From: Candidatus Rokuibacteriota bacterium
GTDB taxonomy: Bacteria; Methylomirabilota; Methylomirabilia; Rokubacteriales; CSP1-6
Direction: 5' to 3'
Assembly: GCA_003221615.1 (NCBI GenBank)
Contig: QHSQ01000137.1
Coordinates: 1-34,373 of the forward strand
Length of the DNA: 34,373 bases
The translations under genes and the position numbers were made by a program. Within the stretch, counting starts at the first letter, position 1, and each line of letters begins with the position of its first letter. This document shows positions 23,499-30,967 of the stretch, piece by piece. Under the pieces are notes generated by a model, which saw only the letters and a program-made list of their open reading frames with translations, had not been told where the DNA came from and did not search any database.

Positions 23499-24035
23499 TC
23501 AGCGGTTTAGGACTGCCGACTCCGGCACGCAGCGGCTCATTCGGCAAGCCGCCAATCCTTCGAAGATCGTCCACTCCTCGAACGCGAGCTCGTCGCCATC
23601 GGGAGACGCGGTGCGCACTTTTGCCGCGGCGCGCTCGAAGCTCTGAAGGGCGTGCTGACGCTGATGCTCGCACGAAGTCGCCGACTCGAAGACATCGATG
23701 GGCCGCCAGCGGGATACCGGAGCGGACGAATCCTGAAGCGCGTCGAGCAGCGCTTCGGTTCGGGCGGCGAGCGTCGGCATCGTGAGGATGTCGTAGATCT
23801 TGCTGACCAGCCGGATCTGATCGTCGCCGGGCAGGCTGGCGACCGCCGCCTGGACTTCGGCTTCCGAGCCCGCGGCGTACACCTTCATCAGCGCTCGCTT
23901 CTCGGGAACGGGCGGCGGAGTCACCAGAACCCAGCCACTGGTCTGAGCGAGGGCCTCTCCGGCGAGGACTGCGACGGCGACGGCCGTCGCGCAGAGCGTC
24001 TGCGTGAAGCGCCCAATAAGAGGCTTGATTGGCAG
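23499..24035 (-). CDS. Small exported protein with non-AUG start
   Basis: A signal peptide is encoded upstream of the first GTG in this frame: the residues RFTQTLCATAVAVAVLAGEALAQ precede TSGWVLVTPPPVPEKR. An in-frame stop at 24059-24057 limits the N-terminus. No ATG, GTG or TTG lies between that stop and the signal peptide. A strong AGGAGG (24044-24039) points to CTG 24035 (3 nt away) or ATC 24029 (9 nt) as the start. From CTG the protein is 178 residues. The C-terminus (SRWRPIDVFESATSCEHQR and a later CRMSRCVP) matches small secreted proteins with two or three Cys common in GC-rich soil bacteria. The downstream GTG at 23924 would delete the signal. Confidence 0.6.
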   Translation of the reverse strand: MPIKPLIGRFTQTLCATAVAVAVLAGEALAQTSGWVLVTPPPVPEKRALMKVYAAGSEAEVQAAVASLPGDDQIRLVSKIYDILTMPTLAARTEALLDALQDSSAPVSRWRPIDVFESATSCEHQRQHALQSFERAAAKVRTASPDGDELAFEEWTIFEGLAACRMSRCVPESAVLNR

Positions 24036-24230
24036 ATACCTCCTGCCGCAACCGGATTAGCAAGACGCCGGCCAGAACGATAGATCTCGGACAATCAATA
24101 GGTTGGAGGCCGGGCCGGGCCGCGCTCTTGACAAATCTGGCGCGGGCCAAGTGCCCGTCCGGCTCGAGGAGTGTACCCGACGGGGTAAGCGAGGCCGCAT
24201 GACGCCAAGGTGATGTGAGCCGGGAAGAAA

Positions 24231-24307
24231 TGGTCGGGGTGAGAGGATTTGAACCTCCGGCCCCCTGCTCCCAAAGCAGGTGCGCTACCAGGCTGCGCCA
24301 CACCCCG
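24231..24307 (-). tRNA. tRNA-Pro (anticodon TGG)
   Basis: On the minus strand the 77-nt sequence folds as a complete cloverleaf: acceptor stem CGGGGTG/CACCCCG, D-arm with GCGCAGCCTGGTAGCGC, anticodon stem-loop CTGCTTTGGGAGCAG with TGG as anticodon, T-arm CCGGAGGTTCAAATCCTCT, discriminator A and an encoded CCA end. It reads proline codons CCN, mainly CCA and CCG. It lies 40 bp after the rdgB stop in the same direction, and no downstream RNA genes are visible. Confidence 0.97.
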
Positions 24308-24341
24308 TCGGCCGGCCGCGTGTCGAGTCCGTTCGGCTCCG

Positions 24342-24350
24342 ACTATATTA
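24342..24350 (-). promoter_or_regulatory. Possible -10 region of the tRNA gene
   Basis: TAATATAGT on the minus strand contains TAATAT and TATAGT about 35-38 nt before the tRNA 5' end. It overlaps the rdgB stop codon and is AT-rich in a very GC-rich setting. No good -35 is evident. Confidence 0.3.
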
Positions 24351-24959
24351 CTCGCTGAGAAGCCGGCGGGCTGCCTCGAGCGCCAGGCCGCGGTGGCTCA
24401 CGCGGGCCTTCTCCCCGTCCGAGAGCTCGGCGAACGTTCGGCCGAGCGGCGGATAGAAGAAGATTGGATCGTAGCCGAAGCCTCCGCTGCCCCGCGGCGC
24501 GTCGGCGATCACACCCTCGGCCACACCCTCCACGACCCTCTCCGCGCGCGACGGGCCCGCGAGCGCGATCACGCAGCGGAAGCGCGCGGTCCTCCGCGGG
24601 GGTGGCACGCCGCGGAGCCGCTCGAGCAGGAGCTCGAGGCGCCCCCGATCGTCAAGGCCCGGGCCGCCGAAGCGCGCCGAGTACAGTCCGGGCGCGCCGC
24701 CGAGCGCGTCCACCTCGAGCCCGGAGTCGTCGCCGAGCGCCAAGGCAGCCGTCTGCTCCGCGGCGGTGCGCGCCTTCACGAGCGCATTCTCGGCGTAGGT
24801 CGCGCCAGTTTCCTCGGGCAGCCGGGCGCCGGGAATTTCGGCCAGCAGCCGGATCTCGAACGGCACCAGGCCCAGCAGCTCGATGAGCTCGCGCCCCTTG
24901 GCGGGATTGAGCGTGGCCAGGACGAGAGCAGGTCTAGAGGGTGAAGACTCGCTCGGCAC
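24348..24959 (-). CDS. rdgB: RdgB/HAM1 non-canonical purine NTP pyrophosphatase
   Basis: 203 residues, a usual length. It hydrolyses dITP, ITP and XTP to monophosphates and so keeps deaminated purines out of nucleic acids; it acts as a cytosolic homodimer. Motifs in order: [12 protein letters not shown] (15-26), [20 protein letters not shown] (77-96), [12 protein letters not shown] (156-167) and the C-terminal SHRGLAL (188-194). The start is GTG 24959, and its first 26 nt overlap the end of rph, so the two are translationally coupled. rph-rdgB pairing is a very common and conserved arrangement. Confidence 0.95.
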   Translation of the reverse strand: MPSESSPSRPALVLATLNPAKGRELIELLGLVPFEIRLLAEIPGARLPEETGATYAENALVKARTAAEQTAALALGDDSGLEVDALGGAPGLYSARFGGPGLDDRGRLELLLERLRGVPPPRRTARFRCVIALAGPSRAERVVEGVAEGVIADAPRGSGGFGYDPIFFYPPLGRTFAELSDGEKARVSHRGLALEAARRLLSE

Positions 24960-25665
24960 GCGTTTCGAGAGCGCGGCGCTGGAGCCCGACGAGACGGCGG
25001 ATGCCGCCCTCGGCTATCGCCAGGAGCGCGTCGAGGCGCGCGCGGCCGAACGGCACCTGCTCGGCTGTCCCCTGCACCTCGACGAACTCACCGGCGCCGG
25101 TCATGACGATGTTCATGTCCACCTCGGCGCTGGAGTCCTCGACGTAGTTCAGGTCGAGCACGGCCTGGCCGTGGACGACGCCAACGCTGATCGCGCCCAC
25201 GCAGTCGCGGATCGCCGCCGTCGGCTGAAGACCCGGTACCCGCGAGATCGCGTCGGCCACGGCGACGAAGCCGCCGGTGATCGCCGCGGTGCGCGTACCG
25301 CCGTCGGCCTGGATCACGTCGCAATCCACCCAGATCGTGCGCTCGCCGAGCTTGCTCCGATCGATGACGGCTCTGAGCGCTCGGCCGACCAGCCGCTGGA
25401 TCTCCTGCGAGCGCCCGCTCGGGCCGCGATTCTCGCGGGGCGTCCGCGTGTTGGTCGATCGGGGGAGCATCGCGTACTCGGCGGTCACCCAGCCCTGGCC
25501 CTGGCCCTTGAGAAAGGGCGGCACCTTGTCCTCGACCGACGCCGTGCAGATGACCTTCGTCGCGCCGAACTCCACCAGTACCGATCCCTCGGGATGGAGC
25601 AGGAACTCGCGCGTGAGGGTGACGGGGCGGAGCTGATCGGCGGCGCGGCCGTCCGGGCGCGGCAT
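24934..25665 (-). CDS. rph: RNase PH, tRNA 3'-processing phosphorolytic exonuclease
   Basis: 243 residues, close to the family's 238-240. It trims tRNA and other RNA 3' ends with phosphate. Motifs include [15 protein letters not shown] at the start, [32 protein letters not shown] and [19 protein letters not shown] 25665 gives the normal RNase PH N-terminus; the longer frame upstream lies in the amidase gene. The start is 4 nt after the amidase stop. The segment RNWAxx-type extensions are absent. Because rdgB and tRNA-Pro follow directly, the enzyme lies in an RNA-maturation and nucleotide-hygiene neighbourhood. Confidence 0.95.
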   Translation of the reverse strand: MPRPDGRAADQLRPVTLTREFLLHPEGSVLVEFGATKVICTASVEDKVPPFLKGQGQGWVTAEYAMLPRSTNTRTPRENRGPSGRSQEIQRLVGRALRAVIDRSKLGERTIWVDCDVIQADGGTRTAAITGGFVAVADAISRVPGLQPTAAIRDCVGAISVGVVHGQAVLDLNYVEDSSAEVDMNIVMTGAGEFVEVQGTAEQVPFGRARLDALLAIAEGGIRRLVGLQRRALETRAERVFTL

Positions 25666-25669
25666 CGAG

Positions 25670-27157
25670 CTATCGCTTCCGCGTGACCGTCGGCGTCTCG
25701 GCTGCCGCCCGCGCCCGCTGATCCCAGGCACGCTTGTACTCGGCGAGGCCGGCGAAGACGGCGCGCGCGATCTCGTCCCGGTACTTCGTGTCCTTGAGCT
25801 TGCGTTCCTCGCGCGGGTTGGTGACGAAGCCGATCTCGAGCAGGATCGCCGGCATCGCCGCGCCGCCCAGCACGTAGAACCCGGCCTGCTTCACGCCGCG
25901 GTTCGAGATGCGCAGCGACTGTGTCATCGAGTCGTGGACCACCTCGGCCAGGCGCGAGGACTCGACCTGGAACTCGGACTGCGCGAGGTCCCAGAGGATT
26001 GCCTTCACGATGTCCACCTGGCCCTGCCCCGATGCGCGGCCGGTCGACTGCTCGAGCTGGACGACGCCGTTCTCGAGCGCCGCGACCTGGCGCGCGGTGC
26101 TGTCCGTCGCCTCGGACGACAGGAAGTACGTCTCGACCCCGTCGGCGGCCGCTTCGCGGTGCGCATTGGCGTGGATCGAGACGAAGAGGTCGGCGTGCTG
26201 GCGGTTCGCGAAGCTCGTGCGGTCGCGCAGGGTGACGAAGTTGTCCGAGTCCCGCGTGAGCAGCACCTTCAAGCCGAGACGGGCCTCGACGAGCTTCGCC
26301 ACGCGGCGCGTGACGTCCAGCACGAGATCCTTTTCCATGAGCCCGGTTGGGCCGGTGGCGCCGGAGTCGTGGCCGCCGTGGCCCGCGTCGAGCACGATCG
26401 TCTTCAACGGGGCGAGCTGCTCACGGCTCTCGCGCTGGCCTGGATCCACGGGCGGGGCGACGTCGAGCACGATGCGCGGCGGATCGGCCAGGGTGATGGC
26501 GCGGATGGTCCCGGCGGTGCCCTCGTAGACCACGCGCAGGACCCCGTCGGCCCCGGAGCGATCCACGCGCACCTCAGCGATGAGCCCGTCGCCGATCTCC
26601 TGGTTGTGGGCGCCGCTCCCGAGCCCGATCAGCCGCACCCGCGCTTCCCTGGGCCCGCTCGACTCGATGCGGTAAGTCACGGCGGCCGATGTCTCGACGA
26701 CGATGCGCGTGAAGGACGGATACGATCTGACCCGCACATCCTCGAGGCCGACTTCGGCCGGCGCGGCCGCGAAGCGCACGGATGTCGGCCCCGCCGCCGT
26801 CGCCGCGATGAGCGTGGGAACGACGCGACCGACGAACGACTCGGGCACCAGCCACACCCCCTGCCTGACCCGCACCGGCGCATCGAGCAGGACGGGTTTG
26901 CCGTCGACGAGCACCTGTGCCCAGTTCCGCGTGAGGGTGACGACCTTGCCGCCGGCGCGCAGCTGCGCTCGCGTGCTCGCCGGGGTCGCGACCACCTTCG
27001 CCGGGCTCGAGCCCTTCGTCTGGATCGAGGCAGCCAGTCGCGTCAACTCGACGTACGAGCGTCCGTCGTGGGTCACGGTGGGCAGAGGCGGCACCGCCCA
27101 GCCCGTCGAGGCGAGCAGGAGCACGATCAGGGTGCCGGCCAGCAATCTGGCGCTCAT
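25670..27157 (-). CDS. N-acetylmuramoyl-L-alanine amidase (AmiABC type)
   Basis: 495 residues. Signal peptide 1-21; residues 25-125 look like a copper-amine-oxidase-N-like beta domain; 140-235 is an AMIN domain that targets the septum ([18 protein letters not shown], then PPRIVLDV). Residues 251-480 are the Amidase_3 zinc domain with ligands His260 (LDAGHGGHD), Glu275 and His329 (SIHANAH) and the catalytic Glu441 (LLEIGFVTN). It cuts the bond between N-acetylmuramic acid and the stem peptide, splitting septal peptidoglycan. A helix around 360-400 could be the autoinhibitory segment. ATG 27157 lies 9 nt after a TAGAAT box without Shine-Dalgarno. rph follows after 4 nt. Confidence 0.93.
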   Translation of the reverse strand: MSARLLAGTLIVLLLASTGWAVPPLPTVTHDGRSYVELTRLAASIQTKGSSPAKVVATPASTRAQLRAGGKVVTLTRNWAQVLVDGKPVLLDAPVRVRQGVWLVPESFVGRVVPTLIAATAAGPTSVRFAAAPAEVGLEDVRVRSYPSFTRIVVETSAAVTYRIESSGPREARVRLIGLGSGAHNQEIGDGLIAEVRVDRSGADGVLRVVYEGTAGTIRAITLADPPRIVLDVAPPVDPGQRESREQLAPLKTIVLDAGHGGHDSGATGPTGLMEKDLVLDVTRRVAKLVEARLGLKVLLTRDSDNFVTLRDRTSFANRQHADLFVSIHANAHREAAADGVETYFLSSEATDSTARQVAALENGVVQLEQSTGRASGQGQVDIVKAILWDLAQSEFQVESSRLAEVVHDSMTQSLRISNRGVKQAGFYVLGGAAMPAILLEIGFVTNPREERKLKDTKYRDEIARAVFAGLAEYKRAWDQRARAAAETPTVTRKR

Positions 27158-27166
27158 CGGGAGCCA

Positions 27167-27172
27167 ATTCTA
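27167..27172 (-). promoter_or_regulatory. Possible -10 box of the amidase operon, leaderless arrangement
   Basis: TAGAAT on the minus strand, 9 nt before ATG 27157, with only TGGCTCCCG between. No clear -35 at 16-19 nt. Confidence 0.35.
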
Positions 27173-27205
27173 ACAACGGAACGTGCCGGGGAAAGGCTTT
27201 ATGTG

Positions 27206-27222
27206 GGCCCCGGCGTGGGGCC
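27206..27222 (-). terminator. Hairpin downstream of the flippase-like gene
   Basis: GGCCCC-5 nt-GGGGCC forms a 6-bp GC stem 11 nt beyond the stop of the flippase-like gene and before the amidase promoter. The bases that follow on the minus strand (CACATAAAGCCTTTCC) are not T-rich, so termination is only a possibility. Confidence 0.3.
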
Positions 27223-27232
27223 TGAACCGCGG

Positions 27233-28177
27233 CTAGTCCACGGTGGTCCTGGGCTCTCGGGGCCGCATCACCGCGAACGCGATGAGTCCGATCGCGACCC
27301 AGACGGCCTCGCGCAGCCGCCTGACGAGGCTGAACGAGATCGCCGTGGTGGACGAGAGACCTAGGGTTGCGAACGTCGCCAGGAAGCCGCCCTCGAGCAC
27401 CCCGAGGCTGGCCGGAACCAGGAAGGTCGCGACCTTGACCGCAGTGCCGAAGGCCTCGATCACCGTGGCCGTCGCCAGCGACACTTCGCTCCCGAGGAAT
27501 TTGAGGATCAGCCACGTCTCGACCGAGCCCAGGGCCCACGCGATGAAGTGGAACCCGATCGAGAGGCCGAGGCGCTCAGGCGCCGTCCGGTAAAACTGCT
27601 CGAGCGCGTCGTCGACCCGCCCGAGGGTCGCCTGACCGCGCGGCGGACGCACACCCAACCGTTCGAGCAGCCGCAGCGTCCAGCCGAGCATGCCGCGGGT
27701 CTGCACGAGCACGAAGAGCCCCAGGGCCACCGCCTCGATGCCGAGGAGCCAGAGCATGCCGTGGAGCAGCGCCGATCCGGTCAGACCCGTTCGCCACGCC
27801 ACCACGACGCCCAGGAGGAAGTAGAGGCCCTGGCCCAGCGTGATCGTCGTCTTCGCGACGATGACGGACGCGAGCGTCGCGTCGAGCGGCGCGTGACCGC
27901 GGAGCAGCCAGGCCTTGACCGCCTCGCCCCCGACCGCGGCGGTCGGCGTGGCCATGTTGAAGGCCTCTCCGGCGAGCCTCGATGCGGCCAGCGGCCCGAA
28001 CGGGACGGCCCCGGAGAGGAAGGCGTAGCGCCATCCGAACGTGTCGAACAGCGCGACCAGGACGGCGGGAAAGAAGACGACGATGCCGAGCCGCCAGGAG
28101 AGGTCCGTGATCGACGTGAGGACCGCGGCGGGATCGTTCTGGGCAACCAGCGCCGCGAGCAGCGCCACACCGAGCAC
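27233..28177 (-). CDS. Flippase-like / LPG-synthase-TM family membrane protein
   Basis: 314 residues from GTG 28177, with about eight hydrophobic helices. The hallmark is EAFNMATPTAAVGGEAVKAWLL (about 70-91), the N-x5-P-x4-GGE-x2-K signature of the UPF0104 / lysylphosphatidylglycerol-synthase TM family, which includes the MprF flippase part and AglD-like proteins. They move or build lipid-linked polar groups. The hydrophobic N-terminal helix continues upstream (LTYLRVALLV), so the real start may be a CTG at 28204, right after the CopD stop, making nine or so helices; GTG 28177 is the conservative choice. It is the last gene of the right-edge cluster and a candidate lipid translocator for its product. 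Confidence 0.82.
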   Translation of the reverse strand: MLGVALLAALVAQNDPAAVLTSITDLSWRLGIVVFFPAVLVALFDTFGWRYAFLSGAVPFGPLAASRLAGEAFNMATPTAAVGGEAVKAWLLRGHAPLDATLASVIVAKTTITLGQGLYFLLGVVVAWRTGLTGSALLHGMLWLLGIEAVALGLFVLVQTRGMLGWTLRLLERLGVRPPRGQATLGRVDDALEQFYRTAPERLGLSIGFHFIAWALGSVETWLILKFLGSEVSLATATVIEAFGTAVKVATFLVPASLGVLEGGFLATFATLGLSSTTAISFSLVRRLREAVWVAIGLIAFAVMRPREPRTTVD

Positions 28178-28205
28178 GAGCAGGGCGACGCGGAGGTAGG
28201 TCAGC

Positions 28206-29780
28206 TCAGCTTTCCCGATAGAGGATGAGGGCGACGCCGATCAAGCTGAACGCGATCGGCCAGACGCGACCCGGAAGTCGGCCGGCGGATGGCGGCAAGC
28301 GCAGCTCGAGCCAGCGCGACCACCCAGTGACCATCGCCAGAACGCCCAGCGGAACGTGTGTGACCTCGATCAGATATTCCTGCTTCAAGTTCAATCCGGC
28401 GTGCGAGTGGGTGAGGAGCAGCCCGCCGCCGACGGCGCAGAGCAGCGGAAAGACGAGCGCCGCGCCGTGAAGGTGGACCCGGTCGGTCCGGACCAGCCAC
28501 TCGAAGATGCCGAAGGCGATGACCAGCAGGACGAAGATCCGATGCTGGAGCACCTCGGGGTAGCGCATGCTCTCCCAGAAACCCAGCGGGCCGAGCGGCC
28601 AGGCACCGGGGTCGTTGCGGACGAGCAGAAAGCCCGCGAGCCCGAGGAACACCAGCGGCCAGTGGCGCGCCCATCGGGCTCGCCCCGTCGCGTGCACGAC
28701 GGCCAGGAGCCCCATGACGAGCACGAAGATACCCGCCCAGTGGTGATTGAACTCCGACCACGCCCGGTCGGCGTCCGTGCGCGGCGCGTTGCGATCGTCC
28801 ACGGGCATCTCCGTGATCTTCGGTGACGTGAGCACGGGCCAGCGCGGCGAGAACCGCACGCCGACTTCGGCGAGCGAGGCGCGGTCGGCGACGACGTCCC
28901 CCGCGGGCGGCAACGAGGTCAAGGAGGCGGCGATGAACAACACCGTCGCGCCCAGGCCGAATTCGACCTCGACGAAGCGCCGCACGCGTGGGACCGAGGC
29001 GCCGGCTCCTTCGGGCAGACGTCGCACCGCCAAGAAGTTCGCCGCGCCCAGGAGAACGAGCCCGCCGAGGACGACGACCTTCGTGAGGATCATGCTGCCG
29101 TACGAGGTGCCGAGGAGCGCGCCCGGGCCGTCCACGTACGCCAGCGTCAGCCCCACCCCCGCGACGACCAGGGCCACCACGGACACGAACGTCGTCGTCG
29201 AGAAGCGCTTGAGCATGATCGGGGACCAGCCCGACTCCGAGCGTGACGAGGCCAGCACGGTGAGATGAAGCAGGCCACCGATCCAGACACCCGCCGCGAG
29301 CTGATGGAGCGCGTCGAGAACGAGCAGGACCGCTCTGGGACCGAGGCGACCGGCGGCGTGGCTCGTCCAGGCGCTGCCCGTGCCGAGGAGCACCGTGAGC
29401 GCCGCGAGTGCGATCCACCACTGTCCTCGTTCCGGGCGCCTGGACAGCGCCGCGCACCCGACGATGATGCCGGCGCAGCTCAGGATCCGCAGGAGGCCCG
29501 CACGGAAAAAGCTCGTGGCCGCGACCTCCGCGATCGGCCAGCCGGCGGTCGCGTCGCGGAGCACGAGGAGCTGGACGACCAGCGACAGCATCTGCGCGCC
29601 CGCGACGACCGCGGCCCCGATGGCCGTGAACGCGAGGCTCCTGACCAGGCGCGCGCGCGCCGGTCCGCCCTCCGGCAGAGTCGGCCGCAGCAGCAGCATC
29701 GCGAAGAGCACGCCTCCGATGGCGACCGCCTGGCCGCACAGGGCAAGCCCTCGAAGCAGTACGTCGACGAATCCCGCCAC
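28206..29780 (-). CDS. CopD-family multi-pass membrane protein with His-rich C-terminal half
   Basis: 524 residues from GTG 29780, about 13 hydrophobic helices. Residues 1-300 contain a CopD-like core (helices around 20-50, 120-170, and FSTTTFVSVVALVVAGVGLTLAYV at about 200-220, then LTKVVVLGGLVLLGAANFLAVRRL). CopD proteins import copper into the cytosol or pass it to enzymes. An extracytoplasmic loop of about 40 residues (300-340) follows, then a second membrane half (345-524) with many His in or near helices: NHHW (346-347), LQHR (413), VHLHG, LTHSHAG (about 460) and EVTHVP (475). No copper genes are nearby. It lies 6 nt after the CDP-alcohol gene and is evidently co-transcribed. Confidence 0.82.
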   Translation of the reverse strand: MAGFVDVLLRGLALCGQAVAIGGVLFAMLLLRPTLPEGGPARARLVRSLAFTAIGAAVVAGAQMLSLVVQLLVLRDATAGWPIAEVAATSFFRAGLLRILSCAGIIVGCAALSRRPERGQWWIALAALTVLLGTGSAWTSHAAGRLGPRAVLLVLDALHQLAAGVWIGGLLHLTVLASSRSESGWSPIMLKRFSTTTFVSVVALVVAGVGLTLAYVDGPGALLGTSYGSMILTKVVVLGGLVLLGAANFLAVRRLPEGAGASVPRVRRFVEVEFGLGATVLFIAASLTSLPPAGDVVADRASLAEVGVRFSPRWPVLTSPKITEMPVDDRNAPRTDADRAWSEFNHHWAGIFVLVMGLLAVVHATGRARWARHWPLVFLGLAGFLLVRNDPGAWPLGPLGFWESMRYPEVLQHRIFVLLVIAFGIFEWLVRTDRVHLHGAALVFPLLCAVGGGLLLTHSHAGLNLKQEYLIEVTHVPLGVLAMVTGWSRWLELRLPPSAGRLPGRVWPIAFSLIGVALILYRES

Positions 29781-29786
29781 CGCGAC

Positions 29787-30938
29787 TCAGGCGCGCCGCC
29801 GCGCCACGACCCAGAGCATGAGAAGGAAGAAGATCGGCGTCCCGATCGAGGCGAGGATCAAGAACCAGTGGGCCTTTCCGAAGGCCGACAGCACGATCAC
29901 CAGATAGATGAAGTCGCGATGGGAGATCGCTTCGGCGACGCGCGCGATCCACGCGGCGTCGCCGCCCACTGCGGTGTCCAGCATGATGTCGCGCGACTGG
30001 CACGCGGCGCTTCCGGCGGTGGCGACGACCGTGAGCGCCCCGAGCGCCAGCGGCCACGTGGCCCCCTGGGCGAAGCTCAGGCCGACCGCCATGCAGGCGA
30101 ATACGCCCACGTGCACGACGTTGTCGCCCCAGAAATCGAGAATCGCCCCGCGCGCCGACTCCATGAATTTGAGCCGGGCGAGCTCGCCGTCGCAGCCGTC
30201 GAGGATCGAATGCGTCAGGAAGAGGAGGGCGCCGACGAGCTGATACGCGGGCGACGACGACAAGAAGAACGGCGCGCCGAGCAAGCCGAGCCCGACGCTC
30301 ACGACGGTCATGACGTCCGGCGTGACACGGGTGACCGCCAGCCGGCGCGTGATCGCCAGCGAGATCTTTCGCTCGAAGTGGCGCGACATGAACCCCTCGC
30401 GCTGCTTGATCAGGCTGCGCAAGAGCCACGACTCGGCCGGTCGCGCGTCGGCCGGTTTGCTGAGTGGGAAGCGTCCGGTGTCGTCCACGTCGAGCTTCGA
30501 CTCGTCGAGCCGGAGGCGCAGCGCCGCCAGCAGCTCGCCGACGCCGCGACACTGCGCCGCCGCCGCGAGCACGGCCGACGGGTCGTCGGTGTCGATGACC
30601 GCCGCCAGCTGTCCATCCGCGTAGAGGCGCTCGGGCTCGACGTCGGTCTCGCGAAGCGCCCGGAGCCATCGTGCCTGGGGCACGACGTTCGCCGGCAGGA
30701 TCACGATGCGCCGACGCGAGTCGAGGGTCGGGCGCGCGCCCAGCTCGCTCGCGGCCGTACCGCCGAGGAGGCGCTCGACGCCGTCGTGGCCGCTCTGGAC
30801 CAGCACGCGCGAGAAGCCCGCCCGCGAGCCGGCCAGGACGATGCGGCGCAGCAACGGAAGCCCGGCGACCACGGTGTCCGGCGACACGCCGGCCGCGGTC
30901 GCCGGCTCGGGGGGAACGATCAACAGCAGGCTGTCCAC
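29787..30938 (-). CDS. CDP-alcohol phosphatidyltransferase with degenerate N-terminal nucleotidyltransferase-like domain
   Basis: 383 residues from GTG 30938, the best start 29 nt after the oxidoreductase stop; no Shine-Dalgarno is visible and a CTG at the junction is an alternative. Residues 1-150 are nucleotidyltransferase-like (PLLRRIVLAGSRAGFSRVLV, VIDTDDPSAV) but lack the G-x-G-x-R nucleotide loop, so they are probably inactive. Residues 180-383 are the CDP-alcohol phosphatidyltransferase domain: Asp250-Gly251-x2-Ala254-Arg255-x8-Gly264-x3-Asp268-x3-Asp272, an exact family motif, with several helices after it. It joins a nucleotide-diphospho-alcohol to a second alcohol. The layout resembles bifunctional IPCT/DIPP synthases of di-inositol-phosphate makers. 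The partner alcohol is unknown. Confidence 0.88.
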   Translation of the reverse strand: MDSLLLIVPPEPATAAGVSPDTVVAGLPLLRRIVLAGSRAGFSRVLVQSGHDGVERLLGGTAASELGARPTLDSRRRIVILPANVVPQARWLRALRETDVEPERLYADGQLAAVIDTDDPSAVLAAAAQCRGVGELLAALRLRLDESKLDVDDTGRFPLSKPADARPAESWLLRSLIKQREGFMSRHFERKISLAITRRLAVTRVTPDVMTVVSVGLGLLGAPFFLSSSPAYQLVGALLFLTHSILDGCDGELARLKFMESARGAILDFWGDNVVHVGVFACMAVGLSFAQGATWPLALGALTVVATAGSAACQSRDIMLDTAVGGDAAWIARVAEAISHRDFIYLVIVLSAFGKAHWFLILASIGTPIFFLLMLWVVARRRA

Positions 30939-30967
30939 CGACTGCGCGGAAACGGTGACCGCGGTAC

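Noticed and set aside
24036-24230. tRNA-Pro 3' flank as an integration or attachment site
   Set aside because: No integrase, direct repeat of the tRNA end or compositional break is seen on the downstream side.
23311-24303. A 330-codon minus-strand open frame covering the tRNA and the exported gene
   Set aside because: It starts inside the tRNA and translates to Arg/Ser-rich sequence without a domain; the 23499-24035 frame with its signal peptide is the better reading.
25934-27364. A 476-codon plus-strand open frame opposite the amidase
   Set aside because: Antisense shadow of a well-supported gene; no signal, no domain.
28201-30669. An 822-codon open frame on the minus strand
   Set aside because: It is an out-of-frame shadow across the CopD and CDP-alcohol genes, very Arg/Gly/Pro-rich, with no domain pattern. 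GC-rich DNA makes such frames common.
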